A stretch of DNA of 32,432 bases from positions 1 through 32,432 of the forward strand of contig VHDE01000056.1 of assembly GCA_016871515.1 (NCBI GenBank), in the 5' to 3' direction. Below the pieces are notes generated by a model that was not told the DNA's origin, did not search any database, and was given only the letters and a program-made list of their open reading frames with translations. Shown piece by piece: positions 8,320 through 15,665 of the stretch (position 1 is its first letter; the number at the start of each line of letters is the position of its first letter). Both the position numbers and the translations under genes were made by a program. This DNA comes from Verrucomicrobiota bacterium (lineage in GTDB: Bacteria; Verrucomicrobiota; Verrucomicrobiia; Limisphaerales; SIBE01).

Positions 8320-8637
8320 TCACGCCGCTCTGGCCTCAGGGTAGATAACAACGCCTTCGCGCTCAATTCGTTCCTTCAATCGTTCCCCGGTCAGTCGTTC
8401 CGGGCGGACGATGTCCAGTTCATAAATCAAAGGAGCATTTTCCAAAGCTCCGCAAAGCTCGGCCCATTCCGCAGGCGTCGCGTCCGGTGCGGAAATCGCT
8501 AAGTCCAAGTCGGACGCGCGGTGGGCTGAGCCAGCCGCGCGAGAACCGAAGACGCGCACTTCGTGGACAAACGTAAACTCCCGGACGGCGTTTCGCAGGA
8601 CCGCCAAATCTCTTTCGCGGAGCGCAAGTTCTTTCAT
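8320..8637 (-). CDS. MNT-type nucleotidyltransferase antitoxin (MntA-like)
   Basis: A minimal nucleotidyltransferase of 105 residues. The family signature is present: GS at 31-32 in VFGSRAAGSAHRASDLDLAI, the paired aspartates D43 and D45, and a third acidic position D75 in IYELDIV. In HEPN/MNT systems this protein is the antitoxin, and in characterised MntA/HepT pairs it adds AMP to a tyrosine beside the toxin's active site. Start ATG 8637 is preferred over the TTG at 8649 because similarity begins at MKELALRERD and GGGA lies about seven bases upstream. It lies 2 bases after the HEPN stop, so the two form one operon. Confidence 0.85.
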   Translation of the reverse strand: MKELALRERDLAVLRNAVREFTFVHEVRVFGSRAAGSAHRASDLDLAISAPDATPAEWAELCGALENAPLIYELDIVRPERLTGERLKERIEREGVVIYPEARAA

Positions 8638-8639
8638 GC

Positions 8640-9044
8640 TCAGTCCCAATCGAGGCGGTTAATTCTTTCGGCCATGGCGCCAAGAACCGTGACATAATCT
8701 TTGACAATGTTCTCATAAATGCGCTGGGCCAAGGCTTCATCGTAGGCATGGCTAGTGAGATTGCGGTCTTCGAGCAACTGCAGCCAGACGTCCGCTTCCT
8801 CATGAGACCGGATTAATCCTTCCGCGAAGGCCTTTTTTAAAGTTGACCGAGGCCCACCGCATTCCAGTCCCTGTCGTTCGAGGTAGAGCTTGAGGCATTT
8901 CCAGACGAGTTCGAACGTGAACTCAAACCGCTGAATAACAGCATCGCGGACCAAACCGCTTTCGGGTTGCGCGACCGCTTCGCGCAACCGATCGGCGGCC
9001 CGTTGCAATTCCGCGTTCCGTTCGGCAAATCGCTCTTCGCTCAT
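8640..9044 (-). CDS. HEPN-domain toxin, HI0074/HepT-like
   Basis: A 134-residue helical protein of the nucleotidyltransferase substrate-binding (HI0074) type, now grouped with HEPN toxins. The central segment RFEFTFELVWKCLKLYLE is typical. The catalytic motif R-X4-H-X-Y is present as RNLTSHAY (R94, H99, Y101), so both the presumed RNase residues and the tyrosine that MntA-type partners modify are conserved. HEPN toxins of this class cleave RNA. The gene precedes its MNT partner, the order seen in hepT-mntA operons. It is the only toxin-antitoxin pair in the 7.2-9.85 kb patch that looks complete. Confidence 0.85.
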   Translation of the reverse strand: MSEERFAERNAELQRAADRLREAVAQPESGLVRDAVIQRFEFTFELVWKCLKLYLERQGLECGGPRSTLKKAFAEGLIRSHEEADVWLQLLEDRNLTSHAYDEALAQRIYENIVKDYVTVLGAMAERINRLDWD

Positions 9045-9065
9045 GCGCGCAACATATCAGTTTGA

Positions 9066-9275
9066 ATTTCGGACGGAAAGCTTTCCAGCGATTCGATCGG
9101 TACAACCGCTGGCTGGAAGCCAACCTCGATGAAGCCTGCCAGAAATATCCAAGGCCGCTGCATCGCTGGTTATCGGGACGAAATCGTCGCCATCGGTGAT
9201 TCGCTCCAGGAGGTCTATCGGATCGTGCGCCACAAAGGTCTCCCTGAAGATTCGTGCGCGTTCCAAAGTTCTATC
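9066..9275 (+). pseudogene. DUF5678-like remnant with one frameshift
   Basis: On the plus strand, FDRYNRWLEANLDEACQKYP (about 9090-9150) and, after a one-base frame change near 9151, GRCIAGYRDEIVAIGDSLQE (about 9153-9212) followed by VYRIVRHKGLPEDS join into the pattern of small DUF5678-like proteins: 'W...L.ei..kYPGk.iAi..de.VavGds..ev...a..kG'. There is no start codon in a good position and the 3' end runs into unrelated sequence near 9262. These small proteins often precede aspartic-protease-like or toxin-antitoxin-like genes; none is seen here. Assignment is by eye. Confidence 0.55.
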
Positions 9276-9583
9276 TTGCCTCCGTTGCCTGGCGAAACAC
9301 CCAAATGAATGACTTTCTTCGGCTCATTGCCCAACCGAAACACATCTGCAAAACCGCCGTTGCCGAGTGTTCCAAGCTGAACGGTCATCCTTGATCCGTC
9401 CTTGATCACTAATGACCGAGCTTCAATCTTTTCGAATTTCCCGGCCGACACCATGGCAACCGCGTTTGTTAGATCGGCGATAAGAATTTCCGCGCGCTGG
9501 TTGTGCTCACGAAGTTTGTCCACTTCCAGCGTAACGCCGCCTCGCAAGATATTCCAGACTGTCTCAGTTTCGGGCGGCAACAA
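9215..9583 (-). CDS. Hypothetical protein, possibly 3'-truncated
   Basis: A 122-residue frame starting MLPPETETVWNILRG. The first part is helical (LEVDKLREHNQRAEILIADL). The second half, EARSLVIKDGSRMTVQLGTL followed by HLGVSPGNGGKIELWNAHE, has the look of short beta repeats of the form 'lvd.dG..r..LG.l.dG...l.l.d..gk.r..lgvspdg'. I do not recognise a family. Its last 16 or so codons overlap the plus-strand DUF5678-like remnant, so the original 3' end was probably lost. It overlaps the preceding minus-strand small gene by 20 bases, which suggests one operon. It could be a decaying gene. Confidence 0.4.
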   Translation of the reverse strand: MLPPETETVWNILRGGVTLEVDKLREHNQRAEILIADLTNAVAMVSAGKFEKIEARSLVIKDGSRMTVQLGTLGNGGFADVFRLGNEPKKVIHLGVSPGNGGKIELWNAHESSGRPLWRTIR

Positions 9584-9842
9584 GGGCGAGGCCTTCGTCG
9601 ATGTTTTTCAGGATACGTTCCACTGAACTCCGCGCGCGTTCAGTTTCTGGCGCACCTTCGGCTAGTAAAACGTTCCACTCCTGCCGCAGGCGTGGGGGAC
9701 CAAATTCGAGTGCGATATCGAGCAACCGCTGGAATTCGGCACGCAACAGGGCTGCGCGGATAAAAACCGGATCATCGGCTTGCGGATCGGACCAAACCAA
9801 TCCTCGGTGTCGTTCCCCAAAATCGCGCCGCGCCTGTGTCAT
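9564..9842 (-). CDS. Conserved-looking small hypothetical protein
   Basis: A 92-residue soluble, mostly helical protein: an N-terminal RHRGLVWSDPQADDPVFIR segment, then FQRLLDIALEFGPPRLRQEW and a C-terminal SVERILKNIDEGLAL helix. I associate this layout with roughly 90-residue proteins found beside nucleotidyltransferase (AbiEii-like) genes in soil Verrucomicrobiota and Planctomycetota, but this is a recollection of pattern, not a verified match, and no AbiEii gene follows here. It is divergent from hprK, whose start lies about 150 bases to the right, and is followed by the 122-residue hypothetical gene. Confidence 0.55.
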   Translation of the reverse strand: MTQARRDFGERHRGLVWSDPQADDPVFIRAALLRAEFQRLLDIALEFGPPRLRQEWNVLLAEGAPETERARSSVERILKNIDEGLALVAARN

Positions 9843-9995
9843 GGCGGCAGCTTAGCCTGGTTCAAGGGCCAGCGCAATTCGCCGAAAAGAACGTCCTCGC
9901 CTACCGTGATCCCTTCGACGACTGCCGAACAAATCCAACGACGGCCCGCAAATCTTTCCTTTACGGAACACGCCTCTCGCAGCACGCTCTCCGCC

Positions 9996-10943
9996 ATGCA
10001 GCGCGACGTTGTCACCGTCGAACGATTTTACACCGAGCACGCCAGTTCATTGCAATTGCACCTCGTAGCCGGCGCCAGCGGGCTGAAGCGCATTATTCGC
10101 GAGCCTACGGTGAATCGCCCTGGGTTAGCCTTGGCGGGCTTTACGAAATATTTTGCCAGCAAGCGCGTCCAAGTGATTGGCAATGCGGAATCGCACTTTC
10201 TCAAGTCGCTTTCTCCCGAGGAACGCGCCCATCGTTATAACACCTTGTTCAGCCACAAAATTCCCTGCCTTGTGTTTTGCCGCGGCTTTCATCCGGACAA
10301 ACTGTTTCTCAAAGCTGCCGAACAAGCGGAGATTCCAATCTTCAACACGCCGTTGATCACGATGAAATTCATCAACCTCGCCACCCTGGCGATGGAGATG
10401 ATGTTTGCCCCTCGCGGGACGGAAATGGGAAGCATGGTCGATATCCTTGGCGTCGGCGTGATCGTCCGGGGCGAAAGCGGCATTGGCAAAAGCGAGTGCG
10501 TGCTGGCTTTGATCGAGCGAGGGTACAGCTTGGTCTCCGATGATATTACGAAAGTGACGCTGGTTGATGGTCGCGAAGTCATCGGCACAAGCGCTGAAAT
10601 CACCCGCAATCACATGGAGGTTCGAGGCATCGGCATCGTAAATGTGGCGGCGATGTTCGGCGTGAAAAGCATTCGAAGAGAAAAGAAGGTGGACCTCGTA
10701 GTCACCTTGAAGGCTTGGGATGATGTGCCCGACGTTGATCGGTTAGGCATGGACGAAGACCACGTTAAGATTCTGGGAGTGGCCGTTCCCCAGATTACAA
10801 TTCCGGTGCGGCCAGGCCGGGATCTAGCGAGGTTGATCGAAGTTGCGGCTTTTCAAACGAAGTTGAAGGCATCGGGTTACAATCCGGCCAAAGAGTTGAA
10901 TGAGCGGCTCATTGCGAAAATGTCCAAGGCGACCTCTCTTTAG
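9996..10943 (+). CDS. hprK: HPr kinase/phosphorylase
   Basis: A bifunctional enzyme that phosphorylates and dephosphorylates HPr on its regulatory serine. The protein is 315 residues, normal for the family. The P-loop is GESGIGKSE at 159-167 (K165), the general acid/base Asp is D183 in LVSDD, the signature MEVRGIGIVNV is at 207-217, and R249 matches the family's active-site Arg. The usual active-site His, 21 residues before the P-loop Lys, is replaced by M144 in GTEMGSMVDILG. The frame is open to 9780, but similarity begins at MQRDVVTVERFY, so 9996 is chosen. The HPr gene follows 87 bases downstream, so substrate and enzyme are neighbours. No EI or EIIA gene is in the window. Confidence 0.93.
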   Translation: MQRDVVTVERFYTEHASSLQLHLVAGASGLKRIIREPTVNRPGLALAGFTKYFASKRVQVIGNAESHFLKSLSPEERAHRYNTLFSHKIPCLVFCRGFHPDKLFLKAAEQAEIPIFNTPLITMKFINLATLAMEMMFAPRGTEMGSMVDILGVGVIVRGESGIGKSECVLALIERGYSLVSDDITKVTLVDGREVIGTSAEITRNHMEVRGIGIVNVAAMFGVKSIRREKKVDLVVTLKAWDDVPDVDRLGMDEDHVKILGVAVPQITIPVRPGRDLARLIEVAAFQTKLKASGYNPAKELNERLIAKMSKATSL

Positions 10944-11030
10944 CCCAACACCCGACGAACTGACTCCAAAAGGCAAAAATTCGTTGGCAAAACCGCAGAG
11001 TTTGCCTGATTATTTCACACGGTTACAGCA

Positions 11031-11330
11031 ATGAGTGCAGTGCGGAAAATAACAGAACATGCGGAAATCACCAAAGAGTTCGTGGTAACGAACAAATTGG
11101 GTGTTCACGCCCGCCCGGCAGCTATGTTCGTCAAAACGGCCAATCGTTTTGACTGCGAGATTATTGTCGAAAAGGATGGAGAGGCTGTGAATGGGAAAAG
11201 CATCATGGGAATCATGATGCTCGCGGCCGGGCCCGGAAGCAAATTACACGTCCACGCCAAAGGCCAAGACGCTGCCCAAGCACTGGTCGAGTTAGAAGCG
11301 CTGCTCAAACGTAAGTTCGACGAGGACTGA
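11031..11330 (+). CDS. HPr phosphocarrier protein
   Basis: A 99-residue cytosolic HPr-family protein. The histidine phosphorylated by enzyme I is H26 in LGVHARPAA. The serine phosphorylated by HprK is S57 in VNGKSIMGIMMLA, 31 residues later, exactly the spacing of His15 and Ser46 in classical HPr. The N-terminus is about 11 residues longer than usual (MSAVRKITEHAEITKEF); a shorter start cannot be excluded. Having both phosphorylation sites and sitting beside hprK, it is likely a regulatory HPr, but transport phosphotransferase use cannot be ruled out from this window. Confidence 0.93.
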   Translation: MSAVRKITEHAEITKEFVVTNKLGVHARPAAMFVKTANRFDCEIIVEKDGEAVNGKSIMGIMMLAAGPGSKLHVHAKGQDAAQALVELEALLKRKFDED

Positions 11331-11337
11331 CGAAGAA

Positions 11338-11402
11338 CGTGATGCGTAACACGTGACACGTGATGCGTGACACATGACGCCTGCACCTGGTCACGCATCA
11401 CG
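11338..11402. repeat. GTGATGCGTGACAC-type repeats with a 12-bp inverted repeat
   Basis: Between the HPr gene and gatC, the unit (A)CGTGATGCGTGACAC is repeated imperfectly in tandem (11338-11377). CGTGATGCGTGA at 11359-11370 has a perfect inverted copy, TCACGCATCACG, at 11391-11402. The structure could fold as a 12-bp stem with a 20-base loop. No T-run follows, so it is not a standard intrinsic terminator. Function unknown. Confidence 0.7.
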
Positions 11403-11458
11403 ATCCCACGATCCACGTCTCCCTTGCCTTTTCGATCTTCGCCCCGCACAATTCAGCC

Positions 11459-11746
11459 ATGGCTGCTGTTGATATTGATGTTCATTACGTAGCTCATTTG
11501 GCGCGTATTTCCCTCGAACCCGAGGAAGCCCAGAAACTGGGCGCTCAACTTGGTCAAATTCTCGGTTACATCGAAAAGCTGAACCAGTTGGACGTGACCA
11601 ACGTCGAGCCGACTGCTCATGCCGTTCCTCTCGTCAACGTGACGCGACCGGATGACGTTCGTCCTTCGCTCCCCAATGACCAAGCGCTTGGCAATTCACC
11701 TGCCAAAGCCAATGGATTGTTCGTGGTTCCCAAGATTGTGGAATAG
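11459..11746 (+). CDS. gatC: Asp/Glu-tRNA amidotransferase subunit C
   Basis: The small subunit of the GatCAB amidotransferase, which converts Glu-tRNA-Gln (or Asp-tRNA-Asn) to the correct amidated form. It is 95 residues, as usual. It begins with the family segment VHYVAHLARISLEPEEAQKL and contains LGYIEKLNQLDVTNVEPTAH, where GatC wraps around GatA, and ends VPKIVE, the standard GatC C-terminus. gatA follows after 52 bases. No Shine-Dalgarno sequence is evident before the ATG. Confidence 0.95.
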   Translation: MAAVDIDVHYVAHLARISLEPEEAQKLGAQLGQILGYIEKLNQLDVTNVEPTAHAVPLVNVTRPDDVRPSLPNDQALGNSPAKANGLFVVPKIVE

Positions 11747-11798
11747 GCAAGCTTCGTGATCATTCACAAACGAAACGCCTGAATTTGGTTCCACACTC

Positions 11799-13265
11799 AT
11801 GCTCAATCAACTCACGATCTCCAATCTCGCTGCTAAATTGGCGAAACGCGAAGCATCCGCTCGTGAAGCAGTGCAATCGTGCCTCGACCAAATCGCTCGC
11901 GTCGATGGCCGAGTCGGCGCCTTCCTGAGCGCCGATCCTGCCGACGCTTTCAAGCAGGCTGACGCGGCCGATCGCGCATTGGCCGAAGGAACCACTCACG
12001 CGCAAAAGCCGCTCTTGGGTGTTCCAATTGCGATCAAGGATGTCATCGCCGTCAAAGATCAACCGCTCTCCTGCGCATCTAGAATCCTCCAGAAATATGT
12101 TTCGCCCTACGACGCGACGGTGGTTGAAAAGCTCAGGGCTGCCGGTGCGATAGTTTTTGGACGCCTGAACATGGATGAATTTGCCATGGGCAGTTCCACG
12201 GAAAATTCCGCGTTCGGCCCGACAAAGAATCCGTGGGATACCTCTCGTATCCCGGGCGGTTCTTCAGGCGGTTCGGCGGCCGCCGTGGCAGCTGATGAAT
12301 GCATCGGAAGCCTCGGATCAGACACTGGGGGATCCATTCGACAGCCAGCCGCTCTTTGCGGGTGCGTCGGTTTCAAGCCGACCTATGGCCGGGTCTCGCG
12401 CTATGGATTGGTTGCCTTTGCATCGTCTCTCGATCAGATCGGTCCGCTAACGAAAGACGTTCGCGATACAGCGACGTTGTTGGAAGTGATCAGCGGGCTG
12501 GACAATCGGGACTCAACTAGTGTGCCTCAACCCGTCCCGCGTTATGCCACGATTATCGGAGAGGGGATTAAGGGCCTGAAACTCGGCCTGCCCAAAGAGT
12601 ATTTGGTGGGAGGAATAGACCCGGATGTGAATAACGCGGTTCGCATTGCCGTCGCTCAACTGCAAAAGCTTGGCGCTGAGATTCAGGAAATCTCGCTGCC
12701 ACATACTGATTGCGCGGTGGCGACCTACTACATTGTCGCAACCGCTGAAGCTAGCGCGAACCTCGCCCGTTTCGATGGAATCAGGTATGGTTTGCGCGTT
12801 GATGGGACGGACCCGATTGAACTCTATGCCAAGACACGCGGGACAGGATTCGGAGCCGAGGTCAAACGGCGCATCATTCTGGGAACGTACGTCCTGAGCA
12901 GCGGCTATCACGATGCTTATTATCTGCGCGCCCAAAAGGTCCGCACCCTGATCCAGCAAGATTTTCTGAAAGCCTTCGAACATGTGGACGCAATCGTGAC
13001 ACCGACGACTCCCACGGCCGCATTCACGATCGGAGAAAAATCGGGCGATCCGTTGCAAATGTATCTTTCAGACATTTTCACGATCTCGTGCAATCTGGCG
13101 GGGATCTGCGGCATTAGTTTGCCGTGCGGATTTACCACTTCGACGCCAAAGCTTCCGATTGGTCTCCAGTTGCTCGGGAAACCGTTCGGCGAGGAAACCA
13201 TTCTCAAGCTTGCCCACGCCTACGAGCAAAGCACAGGGTGGCATCGAGAAAAGCCGCGGCTCTAA
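11799..13265 (+). CDS. gatA: Asp/Glu-tRNA amidotransferase subunit A
   Basis: The amidase subunit that releases ammonia from glutamine for tRNA amidation. The protein is 488 residues. The amidase-signature catalytic triad is present: K80 (PIAIKDV), S155 in GGSSGGS and nucleophile S179 in [12 protein letters not shown], matching Lys79/Ser154/Ser178 of the Staphylococcus enzyme with an offset of one. It forms an operon with gatC. gatB is not in the window and would have to be elsewhere, since downstream of gatA there is a convergent toxin gene. Confidence 0.97.
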   Translation: MLNQLTISNLAAKLAKREASAREAVQSCLDQIARVDGRVGAFLSADPADAFKQADAADRALAEGTTHAQKPLLGVPIAIKDVIAVKDQPLSCASRILQKYVSPYDATVVEKLRAAGAIVFGRLNMDEFAMGSSTENSAFGPTKNPWDTSRIPGGSSGGSAAAVAADECIGSLGSDTGGSIRQPAALCGCVGFKPTYGRVSRYGLVAFASSLDQIGPLTKDVRDTATLLEVISGLDNRDSTSVPQPVPRYATIIGEGIKGLKLGLPKEYLVGGIDPDVNNAVRIAVAQLQKLGAEIQEISLPHTDCAVATYYIVATAEASANLARFDGIRYGLRVDGTDPIELYAKTRGTGFGAEVKRRIILGTYVLSSGYHDAYYLRAQKVRTLIQQDFLKAFEHVDAIVTPTTPTAAFTIGEKSGDPLQMYLSDIFTISCNLAGICGISLPCGFTTSTPKLPIGLQLLGKPFGEETILKLAHAYEQSTGWHREKPRL

Positions 13266-13299
13266 CTCGGCACGAGAACGGTGAAGCAAATCGTCCGTT

Positions 13300-13734
13300 T
13301 CAGCGATGTTCGTTTCCCGCGGGCAACGAACCGAGCGAGATGATCTTTATGCCTGGCACTCGGAAAATGGGTTTTCCCGGCAGCTCGCTAGTGATGAACT
13401 CCTCGGCGCCTTGACGAATAGCCGCCGCGACGTTCAGAGCGTCCCCCGCTGAAAGTCCATATTTTTGGGCCAGCGCGAGAGCCTCGTTTCCAAGCTCTGG
13501 ACTGAAAGGTTCACTCCTGACAGTAGACCGGAAATGTTCATTGTAGAATTGCAGTTCTACACGTCGTTTCTCATAAGTCGGTTTCGGCAACAATTCTAAT
13601 TTCACATTATCGGAAGTAAAAAATGCCCGTTGGCCATCGGCCATAATGTCCAGAGCAACCTCCGCCAGCACCGAAAGTTCGCCGCGCCAGGCTGTCAACA
13701 ACACACCCGAATCGAGAAATGTCCTCAATGCCAC
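13300..13734 (-). CDS. PIN-domain toxin (VapC-type)
   Basis: A 144-residue PIN-fold protein, probably a metal-dependent RNase toxin. Candidate metal ligands are D8 (RTFLDSGVLL), E47 (NVKLELLPK), D98 (GLSAGDALNVAAA) and E117 (FITSELPGKP). The GDALN...A pattern is typical of PIN proteins. Its start overlaps the end of the upstream antitoxin gene by 10 bases, the usual arrangement of a toxin-antitoxin operon. It is convergent with gatA, leaving 34 bases between the stops. No frameshift is seen, unlike the vapC-like locus near 7.8 kb. Confidence 0.85.
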   Translation of the reverse strand: MALRTFLDSGVLLTAWRGELSVLAEVALDIMADGQRAFFTSDNVKLELLPKPTYEKRRVELQFYNEHFRSTVRSEPFSPELGNEALALAQKYGLSAGDALNVAAAIRQGAEEFITSELPGKPIFRVPGIKIISLGSLPAGNEHR

Positions 13735-13991
13735 CGCCCTCGTCGTTCCGCCAGTTCCCTGGCAATTCCCTCCTTGTCTAGAAATGGCGCACGTTCCCGG
13801 CGTCCCTTTTCGAGCAAGGCAGCTAAACGCCGTCCGCGTTCAGTCTTCGGTTTCCATTCCGGTGAACTTCGCCGCGAAATCTTTTCTTCCAATGCATCAA
13901 TAATGAACCGGCTGCGTCCTTTGCCGGCCGGCGGCATGCGCTGCAAAACATGTGCTGGAATTTTGACACTAACAAGTTTCGTTTCGGTCAT
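13725..13991 (-). CDS. Ribbon-helix-helix-type antitoxin
   Basis: An 88-residue basic protein. The first part, KLVSVKIPAHVLQRM then RSRFIIDALEEKI, has the beta-strand plus two-helix layout of CopG/RHH DNA-binding antitoxins. The C-terminal half (ERGRRLAALLEKGRRERAPF) is helical and likely binds the toxin. It lies directly upstream of, and overlaps, the PIN toxin gene, so it presumably neutralises the toxin and autoregulates the operon. This is inferred from family behaviour and not from a visible operator. Confidence 0.8.
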   Translation of the reverse strand: MTETKLVSVKIPAHVLQRMPPAGKGRSRFIIDALEEKISRRSSPEWKPKTERGRRLAALLEKGRRERAPFLDKEGIARELAERRGRWH

Positions 13992-14047
13992 ACCTTTTGG
14001 TATTACCGAGATTTTCCCGGTCTGTCAAACTGTCGAATCCGTCAAAA

Positions 14048-14287
14048 TTACGGCAACGAGCTGTGGGTGCCGTCGCAGAACGGCATGTTCTTGGAATGTT
14101 TGCAGGCGCACCACGCAACGGTTTTCGCCTCGGTGATTTCGATCTCCTTCGGTTCAAGCCCTGTGCCTTTGTGCGAACCATCGCAAAACGGCTGACTTGC
14201 GGAACGACCGCAAGCGCACCACCAATAAGTTCCAGGCTCGACCTTTTGCACAATCGGTCGCTTCTGGAAAATGACAGGTTCATTCAT
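14048..14287 (-). CDS. Double CDGSH iron-sulfur domain protein
   Basis: A 79-residue protein with two CDGSH motifs, each of the three-Cys, one-His type that binds a 2Fe-2S cluster. The first uses C24, C26, C35 and H39 (CACGRSASQPFCDGSH). The second uses C60, C62, C71 and H75 (CACKHSKNMPFCDGTH). Tandem CDGSH proteins of this size occur widely in bacteria as soluble redox or cluster-transfer proteins of uncertain role. It stands alone between the toxin-antitoxin pair and argG. The upstream leader on this strand carries a short repeat shared with the amidohydrolase gene. Confidence 0.92.
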   Translation of the reverse strand: MNEPVIFQKRPIVQKVEPGTYWWCACGRSASQPFCDGSHKGTGLEPKEIEITEAKTVAWCACKHSKNMPFCDGTHSSLP

Positions 14288-14317
14288 ACCTCACCCATTA
14301 TAACGATGTAACCCATG

Positions 14318-14342
14318 TAACGATTTAACTCATTTAGTTCAT
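14318..14342. repeat. TAACGATTTAAC-CATTTAG leader repeat, copy 1
   Basis: TAACGATTTAACTCATTTAG followed by TTCAT. A near-identical copy is at 18801-18824. On the minus strand this copy lies about 30 bases upstream of the CDGSH gene start and just after the argG stop. A partial tandem unit (TAACGATGTAAC) lies next to it near 14301-14312. No function is known to me. Confidence 0.6.
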
Positions 14343-14350
14343 GGCACCGG

Positions 14351-15583
14351 CTACTTCTTCTTCATCGATTCATCCACCTGCGCCGCCACTTTGAGACGAA
14401 GTGCGTTTAACCGGATAAATCCAGTGGCATCGTCCTGATTGTAAGCTTTGGTCGGGTCGGCTTCCATGGTCGCGATGTTTGGCCGGTACAGGCTGACTGG
14501 TGATTTTCGGCCAGCGGTAATTATGTTGCCCTTGTAAAGCTTGAGGCGCACCGTGCCCGTGACATTTCTTTGGCTGTCGGTAACCAACGCTTGCAAGGCC
14601 ATCCGCTCAGGCGAAAACCAATACCCGTAGTAAACAAGTTCGGCATATTTGGGAATGAGCGAGTCTCGCAAGTGCATGACTTCGCGATCCATCGTGATGC
14701 TTTCCATTTGCCGATGCGCGAAATGCAGAATGCTGCCACCGGGCGTTTCATAAACACCACGCGATTTCATTCCTACATACCGATTTTCCACGAGATCGAC
14801 GCGGCCGATGCCATGTTTGCCCCCAAGCCGATTGAGCGACTTCATCACCGGGAGCGGGTCCAGACGCTTGCCGTTCACTCCGACGCAGTTGCCGCGCTCA
14901 AAATCGAGCGTGACATACTCCGCTTTGTCCGGGGCGTCCTCAGGCGAAACGCTCAGCTTGTACATGTCCTTATGTTCTTGCGCCGAAGCATCGAGCCACG
15001 GGTCTTCCAAAATTCCGGCCTCGTATGAAATGTGCAGGAGATTGCGGTCCATCGAATACGGTTTCTTGGCCGTAGCTTGCACCGGAATCTTCTTCTCGTC
15101 GCAATATTGAATCATCTCCGCCCGCCCCGGGAATTGCGCGCGAAATGTGGCGTCTCGCCACGGGGCAATCACTTGCAATTCGGGCGCGAGCGCGGCGGCC
15201 GTCAATTCAAAGCGCACTTGATCGTTGCCTTTGCCGGTTGCGCCGTGCGCGATGTAATCAGCCTTCTCCTCGCGCGCGATTCCAACCATCCTTTTCGCGA
15301 TCAGCGGCCGCGCGATGCTCGTGCCAAGAAAATACTGGTTCTCATAAACGGCGCCAGCCTGCATCATCGGAAAAATGAAGTCGCGCGCGAATTCTTCCTG
15401 AAGGTCCTCGATGTAGACTTTCGAGGCGCCCGTCTTCATGGCTTTCTTGTCGAGTCCCTTGAGCTCCTCTTCCTGGCCGATATTCGCGCAGAACGCGATC
15501 ATCTCGGCGTTGTGTTTTTCTTTGATCCACGAAAGAAGAACCGACGTGTCAAGGCCACCCGAATAGGCTAGCACAATTTTCAT
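14351..15583 (-). CDS. argG: Argininosuccinate synthase
   Basis: Joins citrulline and aspartate with ATP to give argininosuccinate in arginine biosynthesis; cytoplasmic. The protein is 410 residues, normal for the family. The ATP pyrophosphatase P-loop AYSGGLDTS is at residues 6-14. Further family segments are [28 protein letters not shown] and [13 protein letters not shown]. The 3' end reads VDESMKKK before the stop at 14351. The DUF1015 gene lies 82 bases upstream on the same strand. No other arg gene is in the window. Confidence 0.97.
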   Translation of the reverse strand: MKIVLAYSGGLDTSVLLSWIKEKHNAEMIAFCANIGQEEELKGLDKKAMKTGASKVYIEDLQEEFARDFIFPMMQAGAVYENQYFLGTSIARPLIAKRMVGIAREEKADYIAHGATGKGNDQVRFELTAAALAPELQVIAPWRDATFRAQFPGRAEMIQYCDEKKIPVQATAKKPYSMDRNLLHISYEAGILEDPWLDASAQEHKDMYKLSVSPEDAPDKAEYVTLDFERGNCVGVNGKRLDPLPVMKSLNRLGGKHGIGRVDLVENRYVGMKSRGVYETPGGSILHFAHRQMESITMDREVMHLRDSLIPKYAELVYYGYWFSPERMALQALVTDSQRNVTGTVRLKLYKGNIITAGRKSPVSLYRPNIATMEADPTKAYNQDDATGFIRLNALRLKVAAQVDESMKKK

Positions 15584-15665
15584 AGTTCAATCCAAATCCA
15601 AATCCGCTCGAAAAAGTTCAGCCGGGACTAAAAGGCAAATCCAACCAATAGAAAAGAAGATTATT

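Noticed and set aside
9057..9266. Minus-strand frame of 69 codons near 9.1 kb
   Set aside because: Shadow of the plus-strand DUF5678-like remnant; no family pattern.
11338..11402. CRISPR-like repetition between the HPr gene and gatC
   Set aside because: The units are short, adjacent and without spacers of regular length, so it is a simple tandem/inverted repeat.
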